Source of the DNA: Mesorhizobium shangrilense
GTDB lineage: Bacteria > Pseudomonadota > Alphaproteobacteria > Rhizobiales > Rhizobiaceae
Length of the DNA stretch: 64,000 nucleotides
Assembly: GCF_040537815.1 (NCBI RefSeq)
Contig: NZ_JBEWSZ010000001.1
Coordinates: forward strand, 930,001 to 994,000
Direction of reading: 5' to 3'
Shown here: piece after piece, positions 33,955-43,176 of the stretch
Layout of the letters: each line of letters begins with the position of its first letter
Numbering within the stretch: the stretch's first letter is position 1
Program-made: the position numbers and the translations under genes
The notes under the pieces: model-generated
Database searches by the model: none
What the model saw: the letters and a program-made list of their open reading frames with translations, nothing else
What the model was told of the DNA's origin: nothing

Positions 33955-34412
33955 GAAGATAGGTCCGTTTTTGAAGGGATTGAATCGAGAGAGCGCGGTG
34001 TGAAAACAAAGCGGAGGTCGGATACGGCGATGTTTTCGGTCAGCCTGCCATCAAGCGCGGCAAGGATGGTTTCACAGACGGAACTACGATGTTCCAGGAC
34101 GTCATGGCTCCAGAGACGCAGGATCGAATAGCCCTGGGCGTGCATGAAATCATCGCGGCGGCGATCATGGGAACTGTTGGCGTGTTGTGAGCCGTCGACT
34201 TCAACGACAACCCAATTTTCGCGGCAAGCGAAGTCCGCGAAAAATGGGCCGATCGAAAGCTGACGTGTGAAGCTATGGCCGCCAAGCTTGCGTGCCTTCA
34301 GTTCAAGCCAAAGCAATGCTTCCGCCTGATTGCCCGCTTGCCTAAGGTTTCGCGCGCGCTGGGTCGTGCCTGTTTTGCGGCGACTGCGGGTTTGATGAGC
34401 GGCTTCCCTCAC
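33951..34412 (-). CDS. DUF559 endonuclease-like protein
   Basis: A roughly 153-residue protein with the DUF559 domain (a restriction-endonuclease-like fold): AEALLWLELKARKLGGHSFTRQ then FADFACRENWVVVEVDGSQH. The Asp in FADFAC, the Glu-Val-Asp, and the later Arg/Lys residues fit the nuclease core. A GTG at 34412 is taken as start; the longer frame from 34568 would be read from an intergenic repeat. Its stop overlaps the dehydrogenase start (ATGA), yet the proteins look unrelated in function, so it may be an insertion into the operon. Confidence 0.65.
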   Translation of the reverse strand: MREAAHQTRSRRKTGTTQRARNLRQAGNQAEALLWLELKARKLGGHSFTRQLSIGPFFADFACRENWVVVEVDGSQHANSSHDRRRDDFMHAQGYSILRLWSHDVLEHRSSVCETILAALDGRLTENIAVSDLRFVFTPRSLDSIPSKTDLSS

Positions 34413-34547
34413 TCCGTCGCTGCTTCGCGGCGCCACCTCTCCCCCCTCCGGAGGGAGAGGAAGGGCGCCAGCCGGGATAGGCTCGCGCGCTTCCTCTACC
34501 CCGTCGACCGGGGGAGAGGTGTCGAGCGAAGCTCGACGGAGTGGGGG
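34403..34547. repeat. Inverted intergenic repeat element
   Basis: CACTCCGTCG (34410-34419) pairs with CGACGGAGTG (34534-34543), and inner CTCTCCCCC / GGGGGAGAG blocks reinforce the stem. It lies between the DUF559 gene and the second MttB-like gene. Confidence 0.7.
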
Positions 34548-34574
34548 TCGACCGTTCATCGCCAACACGGACGA

Positions 34575-36152
34575 TCAAAAATCGGTCGGCGCGCCGCCTT
34601 CGGCCGTGCGCTTTTGGACAAAGGCGTTGAGTTCTTCGCGGATGGCCGGGTCCATGTAGGGCTCTTCGTAGGAGGCCAGCCGTTCCTTCCAAATCTTGTT
34701 GGCCTTTTCCATCGCCGTCGGCGATCCGGCTTCCGCCCAGGTCTCGAAATTGCGCCAGTCGGAGAGGATCGGCGAATAGAAGGCGGTCTTGTAGCGGTCC
34801 TGCGTGTGCTGGGTGCCGAAGAAATGTCCGCCGGGGCCGACCGACTGGATGGCGTCGAAACCGAGCGCCTCCTCGGACAGGTCCAGCGGGGTGAGGAACT
34901 CCGCCACCATCTGCAGCAGGTCGATGTCCAGGATGGTCTTTTCGTAGGAGCAGCGCAGGCCACCTTCGAGCCAGCCGGCGGCGTGCATCATCAGATTGCC
35001 GCCGCCTTGCACGGCGCCCCATAGCGAGAACACGCTCTCATAAGCCGCCTGCGCGTCGACCGTGTTGGCGGCGCAGGTGTTGGAGGTGCGGTAGGGGATG
35101 TTGTAACGGCGGGCGAGCTGGCCGCCGACGAGCTGCGCCTTCATATACTCGGGCGTGCCGAAGGCCGGGGAACCAGATTTCATGTCGACATTGGAGGTGA
35201 AGCCGCCATAGCCGACCGGCGCGCCTTTCCTGACCATCTGGGCAAAGGCGATGCCGGACAGCGCCTCGGCATTCTGCTGCACCAGCGCGCCGGCGATGGT
35301 GACAGGCGCCATGGCGCCCGACAGGGTGAAGGGCGTGACGATGACGACCTGGCCCTTGCTCGACATCTGGATGATGCCTTCCATCATCGGCACGTCGAGC
35401 TTGAGCGGCGAGTTGGTGTTGATGATGGTGAAGACGGACGGCTCTTCCAGCAGCTGCTCGTGGCTGATGCCGCGCGCGATGCGGGTGATCTCGATGCCGT
35501 CGACGTTGCGCTCTTTGCCCAGCGAATAAATGTGGAACACCTTGTCGGTCAGCGTCGCCAGGTCACGGATGCATTCGAGGTGGCGGACGGACGGGTGGAT
35601 GTCGGTCGGCTCGACCGGATAGCCGCCGGTGCAGTTCAGGATGTTGTGCATCTGCGCCAGGCGCAGGAAGTTGCGGTAGTCCGCTTGGTTGCCCGGCCGG
35701 CGGCCGCGATCGATGTCGGAGCAGTTGGGCGCCGAAGCCATCATCGAGATGATCAGGTTGTTGCCGCCGAAGCGCACATTGTGCGCGGGGTTGCGGGCAT
35801 GCATGGTGAATTCGGACGGGCAGTGCGAGACCAGTTCGAGGATCATGTCGCTGTCGAAGCGCACGCGTTCGCTGCCCTCGCGCACATCGGCGCCATGCGC
35901 CTTCATGATGCGGCGAGCCTCGTCATGCAGCACGTCGACGCCGATTTCGCGCAGCACGCGCAAGGAGGCGAGGTGGATCGATTCCAACTCGTCTTCCGAG
36001 ACCAGCTTGGTCGGCGCGAGCGGGTTTTTCAGCTGGCGGAAAGCCGGCTGTTCGAATGCGGACGAGCCGCCGGCGCGCTTTCCGGCGCGGCCGCCACGGC
36101 GGGCGCGGTCGGGTGCCAGTGCCGGTTCTGCAGGTTGTAGGGCGGCGGTCAT
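34575..36152 (-). CDS. Second trimethylamine methyltransferase superfamily protein (non-Pyl)
   Basis: A 525-residue MttB-superfamily protein, clearly paralogous to the one at 11912. Shared segments include TPFTLSGAMAPVTIAGALV, MHAAGWLEGGLRCSYEK and SVGPGGHFFGTQHTQDRY. There is no in-frame TAG. ATG at 36152 is chosen over 36443; the first 40 residues are Ala/Arg-rich and lack similarity. No corrinoid protein is adjacent, so it may use the one at 10937. Candidate substrates are quaternary amines; the downstream dehydrogenase and M24 genes fit stepwise demethylation. Divergent from an MFS transporter gene 198 bp away. Confidence 0.88.
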   Translation of the reverse strand: MTAALQPAEPALAPDRARRGGRAGKRAGGSSAFEQPAFRQLKNPLAPTKLVSEDELESIHLASLRVLREIGVDVLHDEARRIMKAHGADVREGSERVRFDSDMILELVSHCPSEFTMHARNPAHNVRFGGNNLIISMMASAPNCSDIDRGRRPGNQADYRNFLRLAQMHNILNCTGGYPVEPTDIHPSVRHLECIRDLATLTDKVFHIYSLGKERNVDGIEITRIARGISHEQLLEEPSVFTIINTNSPLKLDVPMMEGIIQMSSKGQVVIVTPFTLSGAMAPVTIAGALVQQNAEALSGIAFAQMVRKGAPVGYGGFTSNVDMKSGSPAFGTPEYMKAQLVGGQLARRYNIPYRTSNTCAANTVDAQAAYESVFSLWGAVQGGGNLMMHAAGWLEGGLRCSYEKTILDIDLLQMVAEFLTPLDLSEEALGFDAIQSVGPGGHFFGTQHTQDRYKTAFYSPILSDWRNFETWAEAGSPTAMEKANKIWKERLASYEEPYMDPAIREELNAFVQKRTAEGGAPTDF

Positions 36153-36350
36153 GATGGTCCTCGTACGATGCGATAGTGGGCGGCATAATGGACCGGCGGC
36201 TGTCCGGCCATTGCGGAGGCGGCGACCACTAGGGCGAGGGAAGCGACATGCCCGTGGGGCAGGTGGCTGGATCGCCGATTTGACGGTGCTGAAACTTACG
36301 CAGGCAGCTTTCGATCTGTAGGTTGTTGCGATCTCCAACCGCGAGCAGCA

Positions 36351-37523
36351 ATGACCTCTTCCACCGACACAGCCGAACCACCCTTGCAATGGGCGGCCCT
36401 TGCCGGCGTTACAGCGGCGCTGGCCATGTTCGGCGCGGCACAAGGCCTGAGCTCGCCGCTGTTCACGCTGCTGATGCAGAAGCAGGGCATGTCGCCGGCA
36501 CTGATCGGTCTTTCCGCCGCGATGATGCCGCTCGGCCTGGTTCTTTCGGCGTCATTGGTGCCGGCCGCGGTCCGGCTCGTCGGCGCCCGCACGCTGGCCG
36601 TCAGCTGCTCGCTGATCGGCGCGCTCTGTTTCTTCGCCATCGGCTATCTGCAGGACTGGGTCGCGTGGTTCGTCATCCGCTTCATTGTCGGCGTCATCAT
36701 CAATCCGCTCTATATCCTTGGCGAGGTCTGGGCGTTGTCACTGGCGCCGCCCTCGCGGCGCGGCAGGGTCATGGGCATCTTCAATTCCGTGCTGGGGGTC
36801 GGATACGCGACAGGGCCGCTGGTCTTGACCGCGGTCGGGACGTCGGGATGGGTTCCCTTCATCGTCGGGATCGCCGGGTTCGTGCTCTGCGCGGTGATCC
36901 TGCGCGCTGTCTCGGCGAGCCTTGCCGGCTTCGAGGACGATGGCCAGCCCTCCGGCGGCATTGTCGGCTTCGCCAGGCTGGCGCCGGCGCTGCTGTTCGC
37001 GGTGCTGGTTTCAGCCGCAGTCCAGCAGAGCACCTATGCGCTGATCCCGGTCTTCGGCTCCGGCTATGGTCTGCCTGAAGCGGTACTCGCCGCGCTGGTC
37101 ATGGTGCTGTCGCTGGGCAACATCTTCCTGCAGATCCCGCTCGGCCTGCTGGCGGAGCGTTTTGGCGGCCGGGCGATGATCATCGCCTGCGCGGTCGCGA
37201 CAGCCGTCTGCGCAGTCCTGCTGCCCTTGCTGATCACGACGCCGTTGATATGGGTCGTGCTGCTGGTCATGGGCGCGGTCGGCTACGGCGTCTACACGAT
37301 GGCGCTGGTCGAGCTGGGCAGCCGGTTCAAGGGATCGGCACTTGTCTCCGGCAATGCGGCGTTCGCCCTGATGTGGGGCGCCGGCGGCATTGTCGGACCG
37401 CCAACCGCCGGCGCGCTCATGCAGGCGATCGGCCCGCTCGGCCTGCCCGCGGTGATCGTCGGGCTCGATGTGCTCCTGGTGGTCTTCGCGCTTTACCGGT
37501 CTTCGGTGCGACGCAAGTCCTGA
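36351..37523 (+). CDS. MFS transporter (paralogue A)
   Basis: A 390-residue permease with about 12 helices; PLFTLLMQKQGMSPALIGLSAAMMPLG and NPLYILGEVWALSLAPPSRRGRVMGI show the MFS A-type loop. It shares most of its sequence with the next gene, so the two arose by tandem duplication. Its promoter region is shared with the MttB-like gene, suggesting uptake of that enzyme's substrate, though this is inference. Confidence 0.85.
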   Translation: MTSSTDTAEPPLQWAALAGVTAALAMFGAAQGLSSPLFTLLMQKQGMSPALIGLSAAMMPLGLVLSASLVPAAVRLVGARTLAVSCSLIGALCFFAIGYLQDWVAWFVIRFIVGVIINPLYILGEVWALSLAPPSRRGRVMGIFNSVLGVGYATGPLVLTAVGTSGWVPFIVGIAGFVLCAVILRAVSASLAGFEDDGQPSGGIVGFARLAPALLFAVLVSAAVQQSTYALIPVFGSGYGLPEAVLAALVMVLSLGNIFLQIPLGLLAERFGGRAMIIACAVATAVCAVLLPLLITTPLIWVVLLVMGAVGYGVYTMALVELGSRFKGSALVSGNAAFALMWGAGGIVGPPTAGALMQAIGPLGLPAVIVGLDVLLVVFALYRSSVRRKS

Positions 37524-37618
37524 GCCCGTGGCGCAAGCGGATTTCGCCGCGCGGCCCTTTCGTTCTCTAAATCCTAGAGATAGCTGGATGATTCGCCGAG
37601 GGAGAGCGGCAATTCACA

Positions 37619-38794
37619 GTGGATGACGAGATGGTAGCGGCCGGTTCGAGCGACAGCGAGGCGGGAATGCAATGGGCCGCGATCACCGGCGTGATCGCGA
37701 CGGTGTCGGTGTTCGCCATCGCACAGGGGCTCTCCTATCCGCTGTTGAGCTTCATCCTGCAGCGCCAGGGCGAATCGCCCGCCATGATCGGACTGTCGGC
37801 GGCGATGACGCCGATCGGCTTCATCGTCTCGTCGCCGCTGATCCCGGCATTGGCGCGGCGGTTCGGGGCAGGGCGAACGGCGCTCACCTGTGCGGTGCTT
37901 TCGGCAATCGTGCTGGCGCTGATCGGCTGGACGCAGAATGTCTATCTGTGGTTTCCCCTGCGCTTCCTGATCGGGATGGTGACCAATCCGCTCTACGTGC
38001 TCAGCGAAATATGGGTGATCGCGCTGGCGCCGCCGGCGCGGCGCGGTCGCCTGATGGGCGTCTATTCGACGATCATTTCAGCCGGTTTCGCGGCAGGACC
38101 GCTTTGCCTGCTCGCCGTCGGCACCGAGGGCTGGCCGCCATTTCTTGTCGGCATTTCCGCCTTCGTGCTCTGCGGCATCTGCCTGGTCTCGGTGCTGCCG
38201 CGCTTGCCCAAGGTGGGCGAGGCAGGACACCGGGTTTCCGTCCTGGGGTTCGTTCCGCTGGCCTGGCTTTTATTGTTTTCGGTCGTGGTTGCCGCCGGTT
38301 TCGAACAAGGGGTGCTGGCACTGTTGCCGGTCTATGGCACGCATTACGGCATCACCGAGACCCGTATGTCGGCACTGCTTTCGGTGATGATTGCCGGCAA
38401 TATCGCCATGCAGGTGCCGCTCGGTTTGTTGGCGGAAAGGCTGACGGCGCGGCTTGTACGGCTGATCTGCATAGCAATTACGGTGCTCGGATGCGCTCTC
38501 CTGCCGGTTCTGATCGAAACACCGCTGATCTGGCCGATGGTCTTTGTCTGGGGAGCGGTATCCTACGGCATCTACACGATGTCGATCATCGAGCTCGGCG
38601 ACCGTTTCACCGGTTCGACATTGATCGCAGGCAACGCCGCCTTCGCGCTGATGTGGGGCGTCGGCGGCATTTCTGTGCCGCCACTGACGGGAAGCACGAT
38701 GGATGTGCTGGGCGCCGGTGGCCTGCCGCTCACGCTTGGCCTGCTGTGCCTGGCGCTGGCGGTTGCGAGTGTGGTTGGTCGCAGGAAAGCCTGA
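37619..38794 (+). CDS. MFS transporter (paralogue B)
   Basis: A 391-residue paralogue of the preceding transporter, with equivalent motifs PLLSFILQRQGESPAMIGLSAAMTPIG and NPLYVLSEIWVIALAPPARRGRLMG. It follows by 95 bp on the same strand. Amino acids differ throughout, so the duplication is old and the two may have different substrates. Confidence 0.85.
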   Translation: MDDEMVAAGSSDSEAGMQWAAITGVIATVSVFAIAQGLSYPLLSFILQRQGESPAMIGLSAAMTPIGFIVSSPLIPALARRFGAGRTALTCAVLSAIVLALIGWTQNVYLWFPLRFLIGMVTNPLYVLSEIWVIALAPPARRGRLMGVYSTIISAGFAAGPLCLLAVGTEGWPPFLVGISAFVLCGICLVSVLPRLPKVGEAGHRVSVLGFVPLAWLLLFSVVVAAGFEQGVLALLPVYGTHYGITETRMSALLSVMIAGNIAMQVPLGLLAERLTARLVRLICIAITVLGCALLPVLIETPLIWPMVFVWGAVSYGIYTMSIIELGDRFTGSTLIAGNAAFALMWGVGGISVPPLTGSTMDVLGAGGLPLTLGLLCLALAVASVVGRRKA

Positions 38795-38879
38795 TTCCTC
38801 GGCCGAGGTGCCGCGGCTATTGAATATCGGACCGGGCATGTCGATGTTGCATGCCGAAGCCTTGCCTATCGGAGATTCC

Positions 38880-40943
38880 ATGACCAAGCCCATCGCCAAG
38901 CCAGAATCCAGCATTGAAGACCCGTTCCTCTGGCTGGAGGACAGGACAGCCACGCCGTCGCTCGACTGGGTGCATCGCCAGAACGAGGTCACGGTCGGTC
39001 AGTTGCAGGGCGATCCGTCCTATCAGGCGTCGTTCGAGACGGCGCTGGACCTGATGACGGCCGAAGACAACATCGCCGTCGGAGCCGCGCTCAAGGGCCA
39101 TGTCTATAATTTCTGGCAGGACAAGACCAATGCGCTTGGCCTGTGGCGCCGCACGACGGTTGCTTCCTACAAGACCGAAAAGCCCGATTGGGAAACGATC
39201 ATCGACTTCGACCAGCTTGCGTCGAAGGAGGGGATAAAGTGGGTGTTCAGCGGTGCCAGCCGGCTCTATCCGGACTTCAACCGGTGCCTGCTGTCGATGT
39301 CGCCGGACGGCGGCGATGCCAGCGAGATGCGCGAATTCGACATCGAGACAAAGGCGTTTGTCGAGAATGGGTTTCGCGCTCCTGCCTCGAAGTCGGGTTT
39401 TGGCTGGCTGGACGAGGACACGGTCATCGTCTCGGCGGCCTTCGAGGAGGATGACAAGACGCAGTCCGGTTATCCGCGCGTCATCAAGCTGTGGAAGCGT
39501 GGCACGAAGCTGGAAGACGCCACGTCGATCTTCGAGGCACAGAAAGAGGATCTTGCCGTCGGTGCCGGGGTCGAGTTCGATGGCGACAGGCGCCATGTGT
39601 TCCTGGCGCGAACGCTCGATTTCTTCGCGTCGCACAGTTTCCTGCATCTCCCGTCAGGCGAAAACAGGCGCATTCCACTGCCCGACGACGTCACCGACAC
39701 GGCGCTGTTCAAGGACCAGCTGGTGTTTGGGGTGCGCACTCCATGGACGGCGCCGGATGGCACGGCGTGCCAGCCCGACGGGCTTTATTCGCTCGATTTC
39801 GTGAATTGGATCGAAACCGGTGAGCTAGGCGCCATCGAAACCCTGTTCGCGCCGGCATATCGCGTCTCGATCGCCGGCCTTGCGCGAACCCAGGACCGGC
39901 TGTTCATCAACATGATGGACAATGTGCGCGGCAAGGTCATCGTCTGCGAGCGCAAGGACGACGCCTGGTCGCTGCGGCCGGTCGCGTTGCCCGAAAACGG
40001 CAATGTCGGCATCAGCCATGCCGAACATTTCGGCTCCAGCGTTTCGTTCTCGTTCACCGATTTCCTGACGCCAAGCTCGATCATCTGGTCGGATGACAAT
40101 GGCGAGACGCTGGCCACCGTAAAGTCGCAGCCGGCGCGTTTCGATGCCTCGCCGCTGATCTCCGAGCAGTTCGAGGCGCGCTCGAAGGACGGCACGATGA
40201 TCCCGTACTTCGTCGTCCGGCGGCGCGACCAGAAAGGCCCGGTGCCGACGCTGCTCTATGGTTATGGCGGCTTCGAAGTGCCGCTGCTGCCCGGCTATGC
40301 CGGTGTGCGCGGCAGGCTGTGGCTGGAGAAGGGCAATGCCTATGTGCAGGCCTGCATTCGCGGCGGCGGCGAGTTCGGCCCGGCCTGGCATCAGGCCGCG
40401 CTCAAGGGCAAGCGCCAGAACGCGTTCGACGATTTCGCGGCGGTCGCGCAGGATGTCGTGAAACGCGGCATTGCCACGGCGGCTTCGCTTGGCATCCAGG
40501 GTGGTTCGAATGGCGGTCTGCTGACCGGTGCTTCGCTGACGCAGCATCCCGAGCTTTTCGGCGCTGTTATCATCGAGGTGCCGCTGCTCGACATGCTGCG
40601 CTACACCGAATTGCCGCCAGGGGCCTCCTGGATGGCTGAGTATGGCGATCCTTCAAAACCGGAAGACGCGAAGTGGCTTTCCGCCTATTCGCCCTACCAG
40701 CATGTCAATGCCGATGCCGACTATCCGCCGGTTCTGCTGACGACATCGACCGCTGATGACCGGGTGCATCCCGGTCATGCGCGCAAGATGGCCGCCCGCC
40801 TGCAGGAAGCCGGGCATGACAAGACGCTGTTCTTCGAGGAGACCGAGGGCGGACATGGCGGACGCGGCGACCGCCGACCGCAGGCGGCGCAGACCGCGAT
40901 GAAGTATGTATTCCTGCAGAGGGCGCTGACCGCAAAAACTTGA
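38880..40943 (+). CDS. Prolyl oligopeptidase (S9A family)
   Basis: A 687-residue serine peptidase. The seven-bladed propeller covers roughly residues 60-430, and the catalytic alpha/beta domain the rest. The nucleophile is the Ser in GIQGGSNGGLLTG near residue 546, the acid Asp in TADDRVHPGH near residue 629, and His in EGGHGGRG near residue 661. It has no signal peptide, so it is cytoplasmic and cleaves short proline-containing peptides. ATG at 38880 has a good context; another at 38838 would add 14 residues. Confidence 0.88.
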   Translation: MTKPIAKPESSIEDPFLWLEDRTATPSLDWVHRQNEVTVGQLQGDPSYQASFETALDLMTAEDNIAVGAALKGHVYNFWQDKTNALGLWRRTTVASYKTEKPDWETIIDFDQLASKEGIKWVFSGASRLYPDFNRCLLSMSPDGGDASEMREFDIETKAFVENGFRAPASKSGFGWLDEDTVIVSAAFEEDDKTQSGYPRVIKLWKRGTKLEDATSIFEAQKEDLAVGAGVEFDGDRRHVFLARTLDFFASHSFLHLPSGENRRIPLPDDVTDTALFKDQLVFGVRTPWTAPDGTACQPDGLYSLDFVNWIETGELGAIETLFAPAYRVSIAGLARTQDRLFINMMDNVRGKVIVCERKDDAWSLRPVALPENGNVGISHAEHFGSSVSFSFTDFLTPSSIIWSDDNGETLATVKSQPARFDASPLISEQFEARSKDGTMIPYFVVRRRDQKGPVPTLLYGYGGFEVPLLPGYAGVRGRLWLEKGNAYVQACIRGGGEFGPAWHQAALKGKRQNAFDDFAAVAQDVVKRGIATAASLGIQGGSNGGLLTGASLTQHPELFGAVIIEVPLLDMLRYTELPPGASWMAEYGDPSKPEDAKWLSAYSPYQHVNADADYPPVLLTTSTADDRVHPGHARKMAARLQEAGHDKTLFFEETEGGHGGRGDRRPQAAQTAMKYVFLQRALTAKT

Positions 40944-41200
40944 GCTCGTGACGCAGACGATTCGAGCAAAGGATGTTCACCTCGAGCGTCCTTTGCTCTA
41001 AGGTGGTCCTCATGGCTCCTGTCGTGGTATTGGCCAGCCTCATTGGGGCTCGGACGTTTAGGGTCGCGGTGACACCGTCACCGCGGACGCTGCGCGCCGA
41101 GCTTCTGCGGCTGTGCGCCCGCATCGGCTATTCGCCTCCCGCCTGCCTCTGACGAATCCGCCCCGGCTCAGCCGGATTGATTCCAAGAGGAAAGATTTCC

Positions 41201-42580
41201 ATGACCTATCAGAACTATTCGCTGAAGCAGCTTCAGCAGATCGACGCCGCGCACCATCTCCACCCGTTCACCGACCACAAGGAACTGCGTGAAGCCGGCT
41301 CGCGCATCATCACCCACGCCAACGGCCCGTTCATCTACGATTCCGAAGGGGCTGAAATCCTCGACGGCATGGCCGGCCTGTGGTGCGTCAACATCGGCTA
41401 TGGCCGCGACGAACTGGCCGACGCCGCCTACGCGCAGATGAAGGAGCTGCCCTACTACAACTCCTTCTTCAAATGCTCGACCCCGACACCGGTACTGTTG
41501 TCCAAGAAACTGGCCGAGATCGCGCCGAAGAACATCAACCAGGTGTTTTATGGTTCCTCCGGCTCAGAGGCGAACGACACGGCGCTGCGTCTGGTCCGCC
41601 ACTACTGGGCACTGGAAGGCAAGGCGGAAAAGAACCGCATCATCTCGCGCAAGATGGGCTATCACGGCTCGACGGTTGCTGGCACTTCCCTCGGCGGCAT
41701 GGATTCCATGCACAAGCAGCTCGGCGGCGAGGTCCCCAACATCGTCCATGTGATGATGCCCTACGCCTATGAGCTGGCTCTACCGGGCGAGAGCGATCAT
41801 GATTTCGGCCTGCGCGCGGCAAAGGCCGTCGAGGATGCTATCCTGGAAGCCGGCGCCGACAAGGTTGCCGCCTTCATCGGCGAGCCGGTGATGGGGGCAG
41901 GCGGGGTGAAGATACCGCCGTTGAGCTACTGGCCGGAAGTGCAGCGCATCTGCCGCAAATATGATGTCCTGCTGATGCTGGACGAAGTCATCACCGGTTA
42001 CGGCCGCACCGGCGAATGGTTCGCGGCGCAGACCTTCGGCGTCGAGGCGGACACCATCACCACGGCCAAGGCGCTGACCTCCGGCTACCAGCCGCTGTCG
42101 GCGCTGCTGGTCGGTGACCGCATCGCTCGGACGCTGGTCGAGAAGGGCGGCGAGTTCAACCACGGCTACACCTATTCCGGACACCCGGTGGCCTGTGCCG
42201 TGGCGCTGAAGAACCTCGAGATCATCGAGCGGGAAGGGCTGGTCGACCGCGTCCGGGACGACACCGGTCCGTATTTCGCCCATGCATTGCAGGAGCGTAT
42301 CGCCGGGCATGACTTGGTCGGCGAGGTCCGTTCGATCGGTCTGATGGGGGCGATCGAGATCGTCAAGGACAAGGCGACGAAAGAGCGTTTCCTGCCGTCG
42401 GGCAGCGCGGCGGTCGTCGTGCGTGATCATGCGATCGCGCAGGGCATGATGCTGCGCGCCACCGGCGACACGATGATCCTGTCGCCGCCGCTGATCTGGA
42501 CCCGCGACACGATCGACATGGCCTGCGATCGCATCTCCAAGGCGCTCGACCTGGCGCAGGCGGATCTGCGCAAGCGCTAG
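41201..42580 (+). CDS. Class III aminotransferase (omega-amino acid type)
   Basis: A 459-residue PLP enzyme. Lys290 in TTAKALTSGY is the Schiff-base lysine; the PLP phosphate site GSSGSEANDTALR lies at residues 118-130 and the ring Asp in LMLDEVITGYGRTG near residue 261. This group includes beta-alanine:pyruvate and taurine:pyruvate transaminases; the sequence does not decide. ATG at 41201 follows an AAGAGGAAAG ribosome binding site. The 257-bp gap upstream shows no reliable gene. Confidence 0.88.
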   Translation: MTYQNYSLKQLQQIDAAHHLHPFTDHKELREAGSRIITHANGPFIYDSEGAEILDGMAGLWCVNIGYGRDELADAAYAQMKELPYYNSFFKCSTPTPVLLSKKLAEIAPKNINQVFYGSSGSEANDTALRLVRHYWALEGKAEKNRIISRKMGYHGSTVAGTSLGGMDSMHKQLGGEVPNIVHVMMPYAYELALPGESDHDFGLRAAKAVEDAILEAGADKVAAFIGEPVMGAGGVKIPPLSYWPEVQRICRKYDVLLMLDEVITGYGRTGEWFAAQTFGVEADTITTAKALTSGYQPLSALLVGDRIARTLVEKGGEFNHGYTYSGHPVACAVALKNLEIIEREGLVDRVRDDTGPYFAHALQERIAGHDLVGEVRSIGLMGAIEIVKDKATKERFLPSGSAAVVVRDHAIAQGMMLRATGDTMILSPPLIWTRDTIDMACDRISKALDLAQADLRKR

Positions 42581-42719
42581 ACAGTGAACCTCGACCGGGC
42601 GTTCTCCGTCAGGACGCCCGGTCTTGAGTCCCATACTGTCGCAACTGGGAACGATGCTGTCTTCCGCGCGTAGTGTGATACGCAGTGGCCATATCGGCTG
42701 CGACAAGGGGTTCGTTTCC

Positions 42720-43085
42720 ATGAGAAAGACCGGCAAGAGCCGACGCGTGCAAGAAGCAGCCAGCATCGGCGGTGACCTGATGCTGGCGCCGCTGGTGGCG
42801 ATGATGCGCCTGCCGATGATGGCCATGGATGCAGGCAGTAGCCGGCCGTGGGGCACGGAGACCGCCCGCGCGGTGAACGAGAAGACCGTCGCGATGGCCG
42901 AAGGCGCATTCGCGGCGCAGATGTCGCTGCTTCATTCGGCATCGCGCTTCTGGCCGGAAGTGTTTTCCGGACGCACGCCGTCGCTGTTCAACGGTATTGC
43001 GGCGGAGCGATCCTTCAACGCCGCGCTGAAGCCGGCAAGCGTTGCCGTGAAAGCGAATTTTCGCCGGCTGTCGACAAAGACCTGA
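42720..43085 (+). CDS. Hypothetical protein
   Basis: A 121-residue protein with a basic start (MRKTGKSRRV) and Ala/Met-rich helices (ASIGGDLMLAPLVAMMRLPMM), followed by AMAEGAFAAQMSLLHSASRFWPEV. The pattern is somewhat like a phasin, but I cannot assign it. It follows the aminotransferase on the same strand by 139 bp. The start at 42720 is preferred over 42624 because of helix onset. Confidence 0.55.
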   Translation: MRKTGKSRRVQEAASIGGDLMLAPLVAMMRLPMMAMDAGSSRPWGTETARAVNEKTVAMAEGAFAAQMSLLHSASRFWPEVFSGRTPSLFNGIAAERSFNAALKPASVAVKANFRRLSTKT

Positions 43086-43176
43086 AAACCAAGGTCGATA
43101 GAATAAAAACCGATTCCAGTTTTTCGTGGTCATGCGCTAGAACCCCGCCAAGGCACATTCGCCGCTGGGGGACATC

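Noticed and set aside
31336..34131. A 931-codon open frame on the plus strand
   Set aside because: Antisense to the dimethylglycine dehydrogenase gene; high GC produces long spurious frames. No motif seen.
41012..41152. A 46-codon plus-strand frame before the aminotransferase gene
   Set aside because: No ribosome binding site, Arg/Leu-rich composition and no recognisable motif; could be a leader peptide but nothing supports it.
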